Made by a program: the position numbers and the translations under genes. Shown piece after piece: positions 8,348 through 16,455 of a stretch of 64,000 nt of DNA. Every line of letters starts with the position of its first letter. Positions within the stretch are counted from its first letter, which is position 1. The DNA is taken from NCBI RefSeq assembly GCF_002192695.1, contig NZ_MTLG01000086.1:228083-292082 (forward strand), given 5' to 3'. Under the pieces are notes generated by a model. It made no database searches. It was not told where the DNA came from and saw only the letters and a program-made list of their open reading frames with translations. The DNA comes from Achromobacter xylosoxidans (GTDB lineage: Bacteria > Pseudomonadota > Gammaproteobacteria > Burkholderiales > Burkholderiaceae_B).

Positions 8348-9250
8348 CTATTGCTGCGTTGCGGCTTCGGCGATCAGGTGATCCAGCAGCAGCCGGGCGG
8401 CGCCCGATAGCGATTCATTGCTGCGCACGCACAATTTCAGCTGGCGCCTGGCCCAGGCATCGGTCAGCGGAATGATGCACAGCTCGTCGCATACGTAAGC
8501 GGACAGGGCTTTGGCGGGCACGATGCCGATACCCAGGTCGGCGCGCACCATGGATACCAGCGCGTCGTAGGAGGTGACCTGAAAGCGCAGCCGCAGGGAG
8601 CGGCTCATGGAGGCGGCTTCGCGCGTGAACAGATAGTTCGCGGCGCTGCCCCGGTGCATGCCGACATGGTCGTAGTCCAGGGTGTCGGCGAACGAGACCT
8701 GCCGGTGCCGCGACAGAGGGTGTCCGGAGGGCGCCACCAGCGCCATGACATCGCGGTGGTAGGGGAAGATGTCCAGCCCGTTCTCTTCGTCGGACTGTGT
8801 GTAGACGCCGATGTCGGCGGCGTTGTCGATCACGGCGCGGGTGACGCCGGAACTGACGGACTCTTCCAGGTCGATCTGCACGTTGGGGTGCCGCGTCAGG
8901 AAACGGCGCAATTCCATCGGCAGGAATTGCGCTATCGAAGACAGGTTGGCGGCGACGCGCACGCGGCCGCGCAGGCCGGTGGAGTAGTCGCGGATTTCGG
9001 CGGCCAGGTCCTGGGTCTGATGCAGCAAGGTGCGTGCGCGCCGCGCCAGCGCGCGCGCCGCGCTGGTGGGCTCCACGCCGCGCGCGTGGCGCTGGAACAG
9101 CGGCACGTCCAGGACGCGTTCGAGTTCGGACAGGCGTTTCGAAAGCGCTGATGGCGCGATATGTTCGCGCGCGGCCGCGGCGGCGATGCTGCCTTCTTCC
9201 AGCACGGCCAGGAACACCTGCAGCGTATATAGATCCAGACGAGGGGTCAT
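8348..9250 (-). CDS. LysR-family transcriptional regulator
   Basis: A 300-aa LysR regulator. The N-terminal winged helix-turn-helix is clear (LYTLQVFLAVLEEGSIAAAAAREHIAPSALSKRLSELERVL, about residues 7-48), and the rest is a periplasmic-binding-protein-like effector domain. It lies upstream of, and in the same direction as, the HMGL/lactonase/TRAP/CoA-transferase operon, with a 187-bp gap holding a perfect T-N11-A dyad. It is therefore the likely regulator of that operon, with its substrate or a CoA intermediate as co-inducer. This arrangement differs from the usual divergent one. Confidence 0.92.
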   Translation of the reverse strand: MTPRLDLYTLQVFLAVLEEGSIAAAAAREHIAPSALSKRLSELERVLDVPLFQRHARGVEPTSAARALARRARTLLHQTQDLAAEIRDYSTGLRGRVRVAANLSSIAQFLPMELRRFLTRHPNVQIDLEESVSSGVTRAVIDNAADIGVYTQSDEENGLDIFPYHRDVMALVAPSGHPLSRHRQVSFADTLDYDHVGMHRGSAANYLFTREAASMSRSLRLRFQVTSYDALVSMVRADLGIGIVPAKALSAYVCDELCIIPLTDAWARRQLKLCVRSNESLSGAARLLLDHLIAEAATQQ

Positions 9251-9319
9251 GGGGAGTCGCGCATAGACACGTCCGCGAGGATAGCGGGTGTCTTGCGCGG
9301 CGGGCCTAGGGGATTACGC

Positions 9320-10963
9320 TTAGCCGATTTCCACCCAGCCGGACGTCGCGCCGCGCGCCAGCAGCTCGCCTGCGGTGGCCACCGCTATCCTGCCGTCGGC
9401 CGTTCCCAAGGCCAGTTTTTCCTCATGCGCATCCATCGCGTGGACCAGCGTCGGCATACCGTCCAGCCGCATCCTGGCGCGCAACCGGACTTCGCCCGAG
9501 GCGGCATCCAGCAGCAGCAGGCCGCCGTCCAGGAACGCGGCGGCGATCAGCCCGGGGCCGGGCATGAAGACGACCGCGCTGGCCGAGGCGGTGGTGGGAT
9601 GCCGCCAGAGTTCACGGTCGCGGTCCAGCGGCTTGCGGTAGATGAAGCCGGCGCAGGCGACATTGACGGCAGGAGAGTAGTGCCGCCCGCTGATGACCAG
9701 GCCGGCGCCTTGCGCGTCGTCGACGTAGCAGCCGGCAAGTTCCATGGCGTGGCTGTCGGGTTTGCCGTTGGCCTTGAGCACCGGCCATAGCGGTTTGGCC
9801 TGGCCGTCGGGCATGACCATGCACAGGCGCTTGGCCTCGTGGGAACTTGCAGGCGTGCCCTGCACGCAGAACAGCGACGGCGCGCCGCTGATGCGGAGGT
9901 AGTGATTGAAGCAGTCGTAGTGGCCCAGGTCCACGCGCCGTTCGGCGCCCGTGTGCAGGTTGCGCAGCAGGTCGCGCGCATTCCTGGCGGCGGGGACGCG
10001 GTTCCTGCGGCCCAGCAATACGCCTTGCGACGAGGCCGAGAAGGTGTATTCGCCGTCGTACTCGCCGACGAGGTCCAGTCCTTGGCCGGTCAGGGCATAC
10101 AGCCTGGCATCCTGGCGCCACATCATGCCGGGCCGCTTCGAGGGCTCCACGGCGTGTACATGGATGCCCGCCGCCCGGATGATCTCGGCGCCATGGCCGG
10201 CGCCGGAGTACATGGTGGCCAGGCCGTGTTCGATGTCATGGATTTCGAGCAGGCAGCCGCCGTGCGCCACCGCGATGCGCCTGGCGTCCAGCCATGCAAG
10301 ATCATGGATGGCTGGGCGGTTCGCCAGTTGCGGCAATCCCAGCCATTGCGCGAGGCGGGCTTCAGCGGCCGGCGCGGGCCGATCTCCATCCGGGGCGATG
10401 GCGTCGCTCGACAGTTCCAGTTCGCGCGGTCTGGCATCGGACCAGGTTGCCGCGCCGTAGGGCGCGCGCACGACGAACAGCGTGCTGAAGGCGGCGTCGG
10501 GCGGCTCGTCGGGCAGGCCGGCCCATTCTTCATCCCACGGCCGCACCCAGGCCTCGATCCCATCGCCCGCCGGGTCGAAGGCGCAACGCGCGACTTCGGG
10601 AATGTTGTGGAAGAACCGCCGGGAGAGGCCACTGCACCAGTCCCAGGCCAGCAGGTCGCCCTCGAACAGGTAGCCGCCGTCGTAGCTGCCGGCGCCGATC
10701 GCGACCACGGGTTGAGTCGGATGGAAGGCGACGTCATTGATGGGATGGCGCAGCTCGTCGCAAGCCGCGAACGGGATGAGGCTGCCGCGGCGGTACAGCG
10801 CCACGCGGTAGCGCAGCGTCTGGCCGCCATACGCCGCGCGGGCGCGCGGGTTCGCGAGCAGGGGAAACTCGGAGGCCACGGCCGCGATTTCTCCTGCTGG
10901 GTCGAAGAACACTCCGGTAATCTTGCCGCTGCCTCGCAGCGGTGGATCGGCGATCATGGCCAT
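9320..10963 (-). CDS. Beta-propeller-like hypothetical protein (547 aa)
   Basis: A cytoplasmic-looking protein without a signal peptide. Its repeating pattern resembles WD40/quinoprotein-like blades: GVFFDPAGEIAAVAS near the start, DVAFHPTQPVVAIGAGSY, HDLAWLDARRIAVAHGGCLLEIHD, and near the end VVFMPGPGLIAAAFLDGGLLLLDAASGEVRLRA and LALGTADGRIAVATAGELL. These are strand-turn-strand units with Asp-rich turns. No catalytic motif is visible. It follows the LysR gene's upstream side without obvious operon partners. Function unknown; a scaffold role is a guess from the fold. Confidence 0.7.
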   Translation of the reverse strand: MAMIADPPLRGSGKITGVFFDPAGEIAAVASEFPLLANPRARAAYGGQTLRYRVALYRRGSLIPFAACDELRHPINDVAFHPTQPVVAIGAGSYDGGYLFEGDLLAWDWCSGLSRRFFHNIPEVARCAFDPAGDGIEAWVRPWDEEWAGLPDEPPDAAFSTLFVVRAPYGAATWSDARPRELELSSDAIAPDGDRPAPAAEARLAQWLGLPQLANRPAIHDLAWLDARRIAVAHGGCLLEIHDIEHGLATMYSGAGHGAEIIRAAGIHVHAVEPSKRPGMMWRQDARLYALTGQGLDLVGEYDGEYTFSASSQGVLLGRRNRVPAARNARDLLRNLHTGAERRVDLGHYDCFNHYLRISGAPSLFCVQGTPASSHEAKRLCMVMPDGQAKPLWPVLKANGKPDSHAMELAGCYVDDAQGAGLVISGRHYSPAVNVACAGFIYRKPLDRDRELWRHPTTASASAVVFMPGPGLIAAAFLDGGLLLLDAASGEVRLRARMRLDGMPTLVHAMDAHEEKLALGTADGRIAVATAGELLARGATSGWVEIG

Positions 10964-11066
10964 CCTGGTTTCCGCGATGCGCGCCGTCGGTCACGAATGC
11001 GGGCGCTGGGCCATGGGCAGGCGGGACGAGCTTATGCGTGGAGCGGCCGGGGGCGCCCCGCCGGAC

Positions 11067-11234
11067 TCATGTGCGAGCCCGGCTGGCTGCCGGCGTCTCC
11101 TTCTTTGCGCGCGGCTTGGGCGCGGATTTCGGGTCTTGGGCAGGAGCGTCGAACTCCTGTTTGTTGCGTTCGCCCCGGGGGGTGTTTTCCGGATGCGGCT
11201 TGGGAAAAGCCCAGGGCTTGGTTTTCTGATCCAT
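11067..11234 (-). CDS. Small basic, proline-rich hypothetical protein (55 aa)
   Basis: The ATG at 11234 is preceded by AAGGAG at ideal spacing, while the longer in-frame ORF upstream has none. The product is highly charged and disordered-looking. It starts MDQKTKPWAFPKPHPENTPRG and ends in a Lys/Ala/Pro tail (KPRAKKETPAASRART). There is no known domain. Three perfect palindromes lie in the 200-bp upstream region, suggesting regulation. Function unknown. Confidence 0.55.
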   Translation of the reverse strand: MDQKTKPWAFPKPHPENTPRGERNKQEFDAPAQDPKSAPKPRAKKETPAASRART

Positions 11235-11295
11235 TGCATGTACTCCTTGCACAGGCGGAACAGTAGCATTAGCCGTGGCGCTGGGTAAGTGAGGG

Positions 11296-11391
11296 TTGAC
11301 GTCAATATTCATCACATCGTGATTTTCAGGTGAAAAACGCGATGGATTCGACCCACTTCGGCCCGTTATGTTCCGCCCTGATGGATCAGGG
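11296..11391. promoter_or_regulatory. Cluster of three perfect palindromes upstream of the 55-aa gene
   Basis: TTGAC-GTCAA at 11296-11305, ATCAC-ATC-GTGAT at 11311-11323 and CCCTGAT-GG-ATCAGGG at 11376-11391. All are exact. They sit between the end of the DUF3313 lipoprotein gene (11433) and the start of the 55-aa gene (11234), both on the minus strand. The third could be a hairpin but has no T run after it. Operator function is inferred. Confidence 0.35.
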
Positions 11392-11432
11392 CCTGTCAAC
11401 ACTGATAGGGAGTGTCAGTGCCGCCGCCGGTT

Positions 11433-12128
11433 CTAACCGGCTTCTGGCGCGTCTTCCAGCCAGATGCGGTCGAACTGTTCGCGCGCGTGGCGCGCCCAGT
11501 CGTCGATGGCGCTGCGCACGTCGTCCGCGGTGGGCTTGCGGTCCGAGGGCAGATTGCCGCCCGTGACGGTACCCAGCGACGTGATGAGCAGTTCGTTGGT
11601 ACTGGCATCGCGCAAGGCCGCTTCCAGCAGCAGGCGCGCGGACTGGTCGCGGTAGCCGGCGGCCTTGACGGTCTGGCCGATGACGAAGCCGATGGGGATG
11701 TACTCCATCATCCTGGGGTCGCGTTCGTTGCGGAAGGTGCCGGTAATGGCGGCGCTCAGGCGCAGCGCGTGCGGCGCGGGCTGGTTCAACAATTGATAAC
11801 CCGCTTGCTGGAACTCGCGCCGGATCGCTTCGTTCAGGTAGGCCAGCACGCGTTCGCGCATGGCGTTGTCCTGCTTCATATCCAGCTCGTCGGGCCGGTC
11901 GCCCTGGATGTATTGCACCGGCTCCAGGATGAGTTTCTTCTGGTATTGGCTGGCGATCGGCGGACCGGGGCGAACCCAGACCATGCCGGCGCTCCAATCG
12001 GGATCCTGCTTGAGCCGGCTTTGGTTTTCGCCCAGGGAGGTGGAGTAGTTCTGAGGCTTGGGCAGGTTAGTGCAGCCGGCAAGGCCGATCACCGCACAGC
12101 AGGCGGCCAGAGCGAGACGGATCTTCAT
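11433..12128 (-). CDS. DUF3313-type lipoprotein
   Basis: A 231-aa lipoprotein. The signal peptide has a lipobox LAGC with Cys19 as the lipidated residue. The mature part starts with NLPKPQNYSTSLGENQSRLKQDPDWSAGMVWVRPG, which matches the start of DUF3313 outer-membrane-type lipoproteins as I know them, and then RERVLAYLNEAIRREFQQAGYQLL. The middle (SAAITGTFRNERDPRMMEYIPIGFVIGQTVKAAGYRDQSARLLLEAALRDASTNELL) fits the same family. The molecular role is unknown; members are often stress- or envelope-associated. It is divergent from the 64-aa gene at 12398, with a shared 270-bp regulatory gap. Confidence 0.8.
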   Translation of the reverse strand: MKIRLALAACCAVIGLAGCTNLPKPQNYSTSLGENQSRLKQDPDWSAGMVWVRPGPPIASQYQKKLILEPVQYIQGDRPDELDMKQDNAMRERVLAYLNEAIRREFQQAGYQLLNQPAPHALRLSAAITGTFRNERDPRMMEYIPIGFVIGQTVKAAGYRDQSARLLLEAALRDASTNELLITSLGTVTGGNLPSDRKPTADDVRSAIDDWARHAREQFDRIWLEDAPEAG

Positions 12129-12269
12129 GTTCTTCTGTTCCTGAAAATGACGTTCGGCGCGGCGCACGGAAGGGCCGCGAGCGCGCCGGGGCGGCCCAAT
12201 TATTGCTCTTTTTCGCGCCGCTCTTGCCGCCGCGGGCGGGGTGGAAAAACTGTTCCGCTGCAAAGCAGA

Positions 12270-12293
12270 ATTCCATTTTGGGAAAACTGGAAT
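12270..12293. promoter_or_regulatory. 24-bp imperfect palindrome in divergent promoter region
   Basis: ATTCCA and TGGAAT flank an inner TTTT...AAAA, making a near-symmetrical 24-bp element between the divergently transcribed DUF3313 lipoprotein and the 64-aa protein. It looks like an operator for a dimeric regulator. The regulator is unknown. Confidence 0.35.
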
Positions 12294-12397
12294 GAAATCC
12301 CGTACCGGCCGAAAATTCCGTTTCGGGTAAGCCGTAATAGCGGCCGCGCAACGCCGCCGCAGGACTACGATGGACGAGTGAACATAGGGAGACAACT

Positions 12398-12592
12398 ATG
12401 GACACCGCCAAGCAATGGTATGCCGCCGTCAAGGATTGGCAGCGGGCCCGCGACGAGCTCACCGCCGCGATCGCCGCGATCAAATGGCCGAACCCCACGC
12501 AGGGTTGCCTGGACACCTACGATCGCGCCTACGCCAACGAAACCGGGGCGCGGGAACGCATGAACCAGGCGTACGAGCGCGTGCGACGATAG
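12398..12592 (+). CDS. Small helical hypothetical protein (64 aa)
   Basis: The ATG is preceded by GGGAG at 7-base spacing. The product is almost entirely alpha-helical and charged (AKQWYAAVKDWQRARDELTAAIAAIKWPNPTQG, then a second helix DRAYANETGARERMNQAYERVRR), so it could form a helical hairpin. There is no signal peptide and I know of no family. It is divergent from the lipoprotein gene and shares its regulatory gap. Confidence 0.55.
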   Translation: MDTAKQWYAAVKDWQRARDELTAAIAAIKWPNPTQGCLDTYDRAYANETGARERMNQAYERVRR

Positions 12593-12643
12593 CCGCGCGC
12601 ATCCTCATCCGTGACCTTGGCGGGCATTGCTACACTGCCGCGC

Positions 12644-13132
12644 ATGACCGACCAACAACAGAAATTCATGATCAGGCCGGCCAGGCCCGAGGATGCCGTC
12701 TTGCTGGAAGACCTGCTGATGCGCACCTACGAAAGCACGTGGATGCCGGAAATGACGGCGCAACGGGACCGGCAGTTCCGCGCCAGCGGCAAGACCGCCC
12801 AGTACGTGCGCACCAGGGGGAATCTGTTCATGGTCTGCGAAATCGACGGCGCGCTTGCAGGCATGGCGGATTGGGAGAACGACTTCATCTGGGCCTTGCA
12901 CGTGCATCCCGCAAGGCAAGGCCAGGGCGCGGGCGGCGCCTTGCTGGCCTGGATGGAAGCGGCCATCCGCGCTGCGGGATTTGCGCGCGCGCGGCTGGAG
13001 ACGGACTCTTTCAATACACGCAGCCGCCAGTTCTACGGCAAGCACGGCTACGCCGAGATCGATACCTATCCCGACGAAGAATGGGACAGCGGCTTTACCA
13101 CCATCCTGTTGGAAAAGCCGCTGCCAGCATGA
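12644..13132 (+). CDS. GNAT-family N-acetyltransferase
   Basis: A 162-aa acetyl-CoA-dependent acetyltransferase. It starts with the usual IRPARPEDAVLL strand-helix, and the acetyl-CoA-binding motif A is seen as LHVHPARQGQGAGGALLAWMEAAIRAAG (about residues 86-113, with RQGQGAG as the pyrophosphate loop). The C-terminal NTRSRQFYGKHGYAEID is motif B. The ORF runs 11 codons further upstream, but the Met at 12644 places the domain correctly. The substrate cannot be predicted. Confidence 0.88.
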   Translation: MTDQQQKFMIRPARPEDAVLLEDLLMRTYESTWMPEMTAQRDRQFRASGKTAQYVRTRGNLFMVCEIDGALAGMADWENDFIWALHVHPARQGQGAGGALLAWMEAAIRAAGFARARLETDSFNTRSRQFYGKHGYAEIDTYPDEEWDSGFTTILLEKPLPA

Positions 13133-13228
13133 CACTTCTGGCTCCATGAAAAGAGCCTCGGCTGGTCCTGGAAATGGAGCCACGATGGCGGTATCTTGTG
13201 GTTTTCAGCCGCTACCGCCGAACCCGCC

Positions 13229-13861
13229 ATGTACCTGCCGTCCGCCTTTCGCGAAGACTCGCTCGAAGTCCAGCACGAATTCATCCGCGCCCATCCCCTG
13301 GGCGTGCTCACCACCAGCGGGGAGGGCGGGCTGATGGCGAATCACATTCCCTGTCTGCTGTATCCCGAAGGGCCGCATGGCGTACTGCGCCTGCATATGG
13401 CCCGCGCCAACCCGCAGCTTGCCGACCTGGCGGCGGGCCGCGAATGCCTGGTCGTTTTCCATGGCCCGCAGGCCTACGTCACGCCGTCGTGGTACCCGAC
13501 CAAGGCCGAAACGCACAAGGTCGTGCCCACCTGGAACTTCGTCGCCGTGCACGCCTGGGGCACGCCTGTGATCCAGGACGATCCGGCCTGGCTGCGCGCC
13601 CAGCTGGACGCGCTGACCGACAGCCAGGAAAGGGCGCGCGCGCAACCCTGGCGCGTGGCCGACGCGCCGGCGGATTTCATCGCGGCCCAGATGCGCGCCA
13701 TCATCGGCGTGGAAATTCCCATTGTGCGCATCGAGGGCAAATGGAAAGTCAGCCAGAACCGCACGCTAGCCGACAGGCGCGGCGTGGCCGAAGGCCTGGC
13801 GGGCGAGAACGGCGATGCCGTCATGGCTGGGCTGGTTGCCCGCCGCGGCGGGCTGGAGTAA
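13229..13861 (+). CDS. PaiB-like FMN-binding split-barrel protein
   Basis: A 210-aa member of the PaiB family (called FMN-binding negative transcriptional regulators, but with a flavin-reductase-like split-barrel fold). The characteristic start MYLPSAFREDSLEVQHEFIRAHPLGVLTTSGEGGLMANHIP is present, as are FHGPQAYVTPSWYPTKAETHKVVPTWNFVAVHAWG and the C-terminal VRIEGKWKVSQNR. The start is set at MYLP (13229) because the 11 codons before it are unlike the family. The last 41 bp overlap the end of the convergent MFS gene. Confidence 0.88.
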   Translation: MYLPSAFREDSLEVQHEFIRAHPLGVLTTSGEGGLMANHIPCLLYPEGPHGVLRLHMARANPQLADLAAGRECLVVFHGPQAYVTPSWYPTKAETHKVVPTWNFVAVHAWGTPVIQDDPAWLRAQLDALTDSQERARAQPWRVADAPADFIAAQMRAIIGVEIPIVRIEGKWKVSQNRTLADRRGVAEGLAGENGDAVMAGLVARRGGLE

Positions 13862-15089
13862 TCCGCCCCAGCGCGAAACAGGCGATGGCCGCGGCCTGCA
13901 GGCTGGCCGTCACGGCCAGGAACCAGAGCAGCGGCTGTCCGGCCTGTTCGGACCATGCCCGCAGCATGCCGAACAAGGCGGGCGCGAAAGCATAGGCGCC
14001 TTGCGACATGGCGACGATCAGCGGCACCACGCGTTGCGTGTCCACGCGGGCGAACTCGGTCTGCGCGATCAGCGGCGGCAGCGAGGTCGCGTTCCCGATG
14101 CCCGAGCCGAACAGCAGCACGCCCAGCCAGATGGCCCAGGCGTGCTCGGCGGCCAGCATCAGCACCAGCGAGCCGGCGATCTGGATGGCATAGGCCAGGC
14201 AGGCCACCTTGCGCCGGTCGGCACCGGCTGGCATCAGCCAACCGACCAGCGTGCGTCCGCCGATGGCCGCGGCCGTGGCCAGCCCCATGGCCAGGCCGGC
14301 GGTCTGCGCGCCCAGCAAGGGCGCCAGCATCGACAGCAGATGCGCGATCAGGCCGATCTGGGCGAACAGGCCCAGCGCCATGCCCGCGGCCAAGGTGAGG
14401 AAGGCCCGGTCGCGCCAAAGATTGGCTAGCGGCGCTGGCGACGCGGCCTGGATTGCCGCGGCAGGCGTCTGAGCCGCTGCGGATATGCCATCCGGCTCCT
14501 GGCCGAGCTGCTGCGGCGTGACGGCGAACACCTTGCGCGACAGCACGGCGATCACGACCACCATCGCCAGGCCCACCCACAGGGCGGCCTGGGCAAATCC
14601 CGCCTGGCCGATCAGGTAGACCCACAAGGGCGAAAACACGATGCCGCCGACGCTGGCGCCGTTGTAGGCCATGCCCAGCGCGGCGGGCCGGCGCTGCACG
14701 AACCAGGGCGAGATCAGCGCGTTGACGGCGGCGGCGCCCAGCGTCACCCAGCCCATGCCCGAGAACAGCGCGGCCGCGTACAACTGCCAGGGCTGCTCTG
14801 CCGTGGCCCAGCCGCCCACGCCGAGCGCAAGCAGCACGGCGCCGCCCAAGGTGACGGCGGGCACGCCGCAGCGCCGGTACAGGCGCGGCAGGTTGGCGAC
14901 GACCAAGGTGCCGCAAAGAAAGTGCAGGGTGACGGCGCCGGATACCAGCGCCACGCCCCAGCCGGTGCGCTGCGCCACCGCGTGCAGGAACACGGGCGGG
15001 CCGTAGAAGCCGACGCCCCAGCCGAAGACCGCCAGCGCAAAGGTGGCGTAAAGAACGGTCCAGCCGAAGAATTTCCGGGGGGTGCGCAT
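13821..15089 (-). CDS. MFS transporter
   Basis: A 422-aa major facilitator with 12 predicted transmembrane helices, from FFGWTVLYATFALAVFGWGVGFYG onward. It has an oxalate/formate-antiporter or CynX-like look (GWGVGFYGPPVFLHAVAQRTGWGVALVSGAVTLHFLCGT). The substrate is unknown. Start chosen at 15089 (MRTPRKFFGW); the ORF runs 22 codons further but overlaps the promoter region. It is divergent from an ArsR-type regulator at 15179 with a very short gap, a common pair in which the regulator controls the transporter. Its 3' end overlaps the convergent PaiB-like gene by 41 bp. Confidence 0.88.
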   Translation of the reverse strand: MRTPRKFFGWTVLYATFALAVFGWGVGFYGPPVFLHAVAQRTGWGVALVSGAVTLHFLCGTLVVANLPRLYRRCGVPAVTLGGAVLLALGVGGWATAEQPWQLYAAALFSGMGWVTLGAAAVNALISPWFVQRRPAALGMAYNGASVGGIVFSPLWVYLIGQAGFAQAALWVGLAMVVVIAVLSRKVFAVTPQQLGQEPDGISAAAQTPAAAIQAASPAPLANLWRDRAFLTLAAGMALGLFAQIGLIAHLLSMLAPLLGAQTAGLAMGLATAAAIGGRTLVGWLMPAGADRRKVACLAYAIQIAGSLVLMLAAEHAWAIWLGVLLFGSGIGNATSLPPLIAQTEFARVDTQRVVPLIVAMSQGAYAFAPALFGMLRAWSEQAGQPLLWFLAVTASLQAAAIACFALGRITPARRGGQPAQP

Positions 15090-15178
15090 GGATGGATGTC
15101 CGGGCAAGCCGGCTGTCTTGTGGTGTTGAGCCGCAGTATGCTTGAGCTTGCACACAACACTTTGATATGGGTCGAATC

Positions 15179-15913
15179 ATGGAATCCGAGTTCGCCGACA
15201 TCAATCTCTCCGCCGTGGCGGGCGCCATCGCCGATCCGGCGCGGGCGCGCATGCTGTGCGTGCTGCTGGACGGCCGCGCCCGCACGGCGACCGAACTGGC
15301 CGCCGCCGCCGATATCGGCGCCTCCACGGCCAGCAGCCATTTCCAGCGCCTGCGGGAGCAGGGCCTGGTGGAAATGGCCGTGCAGGGCAAGCACCGCTAC
15401 TACCGCCTGGCCAATGCCGAGGTCGCCCATGCGCTTGAAGCCTTGCTGGTGGTGGCCGGGGCGGAGCGCGTGCCGTTCAAGCCCAACACGCCGTCGGCGC
15501 TGCGCGAGGCGCGGACCTGCTATGACCACATGGCGGGCACGCTGGCGGTGCGCATCCATGACGCCATGCTGTCGCGCAAGTGGCTGGCGGCGGATGGGCG
15601 CGACTATCTGCTGACGCCCTTGGGCGAGGCCGCGCTGGCGCAGATCGGCGTGGATGTGGCCCAGGCGCGCCAGCGCCGGCGGCGCTTCGCATGCTCCTGC
15701 CTGGACTGGAGCGAACGCCGCTCGCACCTGGGCGGCGCCTTGGGCGCGGCCTTGCTGGATGCGCTCACGGGCCGCGGCTGGATCAGCAAGGACCTGGATT
15801 CGCGCGCGCTGAGCGTCACGAAAAAGGGCGAAAAGCAGTTTCCCGCCTTTTTCGGCCCGGCCGATGACCAGCCCGCCGCGGGCGCCCAGCGAGACCGGCA
15901 TGTCGCCGCCTGA
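15179..15913 (+). CDS. ArsR-type winged-helix transcriptional regulator
   Basis: A 244-aa regulator. The N-terminal winged helix is clear (VAGAIADPARARMLCVLLDGRARTATELAAAADIGASTASSHFQRLREQGLVEMAVQGKHRYYRLA). A longer C-terminal part contains a second helix-rich region and a cysteine pair (RRFACSCLDWSERRSHLGGALGAALL), which could bind a metal or an oxidant. It is divergent from the MFS gene and likely controls it. An in-frame ATG at 15167 would add four residues; neither start has a strong ribosome binding site. Confidence 0.85.
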   Translation: MESEFADINLSAVAGAIADPARARMLCVLLDGRARTATELAAAADIGASTASSHFQRLREQGLVEMAVQGKHRYYRLANAEVAHALEALLVVAGAERVPFKPNTPSALREARTCYDHMAGTLAVRIHDAMLSRKWLAADGRDYLLTPLGEAALAQIGVDVAQARQRRRRFACSCLDWSERRSHLGGALGAALLDALTGRGWISKDLDSRALSVTKKGEKQFPAFFGPADDQPAAGAQRDRHVAA

Positions 15914-16175
15914 ATGGTGTGCATATGCAACAGATCTAGGGAAATCCCCGTGAACCGATGCGGGGACGGGGCCTGATTGAGCCCCGCATTGCGCCGCAAG
16001 CCGCGTCAACCCTGGTCATGCGCTGCACGCATGTGTCGCGCGCAGTACCTCCAGAAAACGGGGACACAATTCTTGCGGCGCAACAGTGTTTCTATTCTCT
16101 GCCCTCGTTACAAAACATATCCGAACTGTCATGGACAGGCGGGGTATGCTGGGTCGCAGAAAGAGGGCATCCGAA

Positions 16176-16448
16176 GTGCATCAGAACAACTTGATCTACA
16201 AGGGATACCGGCTGACGGCCAAAGTGTCCCGGGGCGCAGACGCCGAGGTTCAGGCGCAATCCAGCGGCCCCGTATTCATAGCGTCGGTGATGGTGGTCCA
16301 GGCAGGCGCCGTGCTCGAAGGCGGCGACGAATATCCGGTTCCCCGCTTTGCCGAGGGCGGCTTTGTCTACAGTCCGCGCGAAGCGGTGCATGCGGCCATC
16401 CTGCACGGCCGCGAAATCGTCGACGGCCTGACCAACCTGCCAGCCTGA
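16176..16448 (+). CDS. Hypothetical protein (about 90 aa)
   Basis: I do not recognise a family. The coherent part runs from HQNNLIYKGYRLTAKVSRGADAEVQ to SPREAVHAAILHGREIVDGLTNL: beta strands followed by a C-terminal helix, a plan seen in small cytoplasmic proteins of this group. The GTG at 16176 has GAGGG upstream at suitable distance. In-frame ATGs at 16131 and 16146 would add 10-15 basic residues and cannot be excluded. It is convergent with the DUF1828 gene, with only 7 bp between stops. Confidence 0.55.
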   Translation: MHQNNLIYKGYRLTAKVSRGADAEVQAQSSGPVFIASVMVVQAGAVLEGGDEYPVPRFAEGGFVYSPREAVHAAILHGREIVDGLTNLPA

Positions 16449-16455
16449 CGCCGTC

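Noticed and set aside
11330..11566. Small plus-strand ORF (78 aa)
   Set aside because: Overlaps the DUF3313 gene antisense and the palindrome cluster; no ribosome site.
16126..16138. CTGTC-ATG-GACAG palindrome before the 90-aa gene
   Set aside because: Short and could be by chance; it overlaps an alternative start codon, so it is not listed as an operator.
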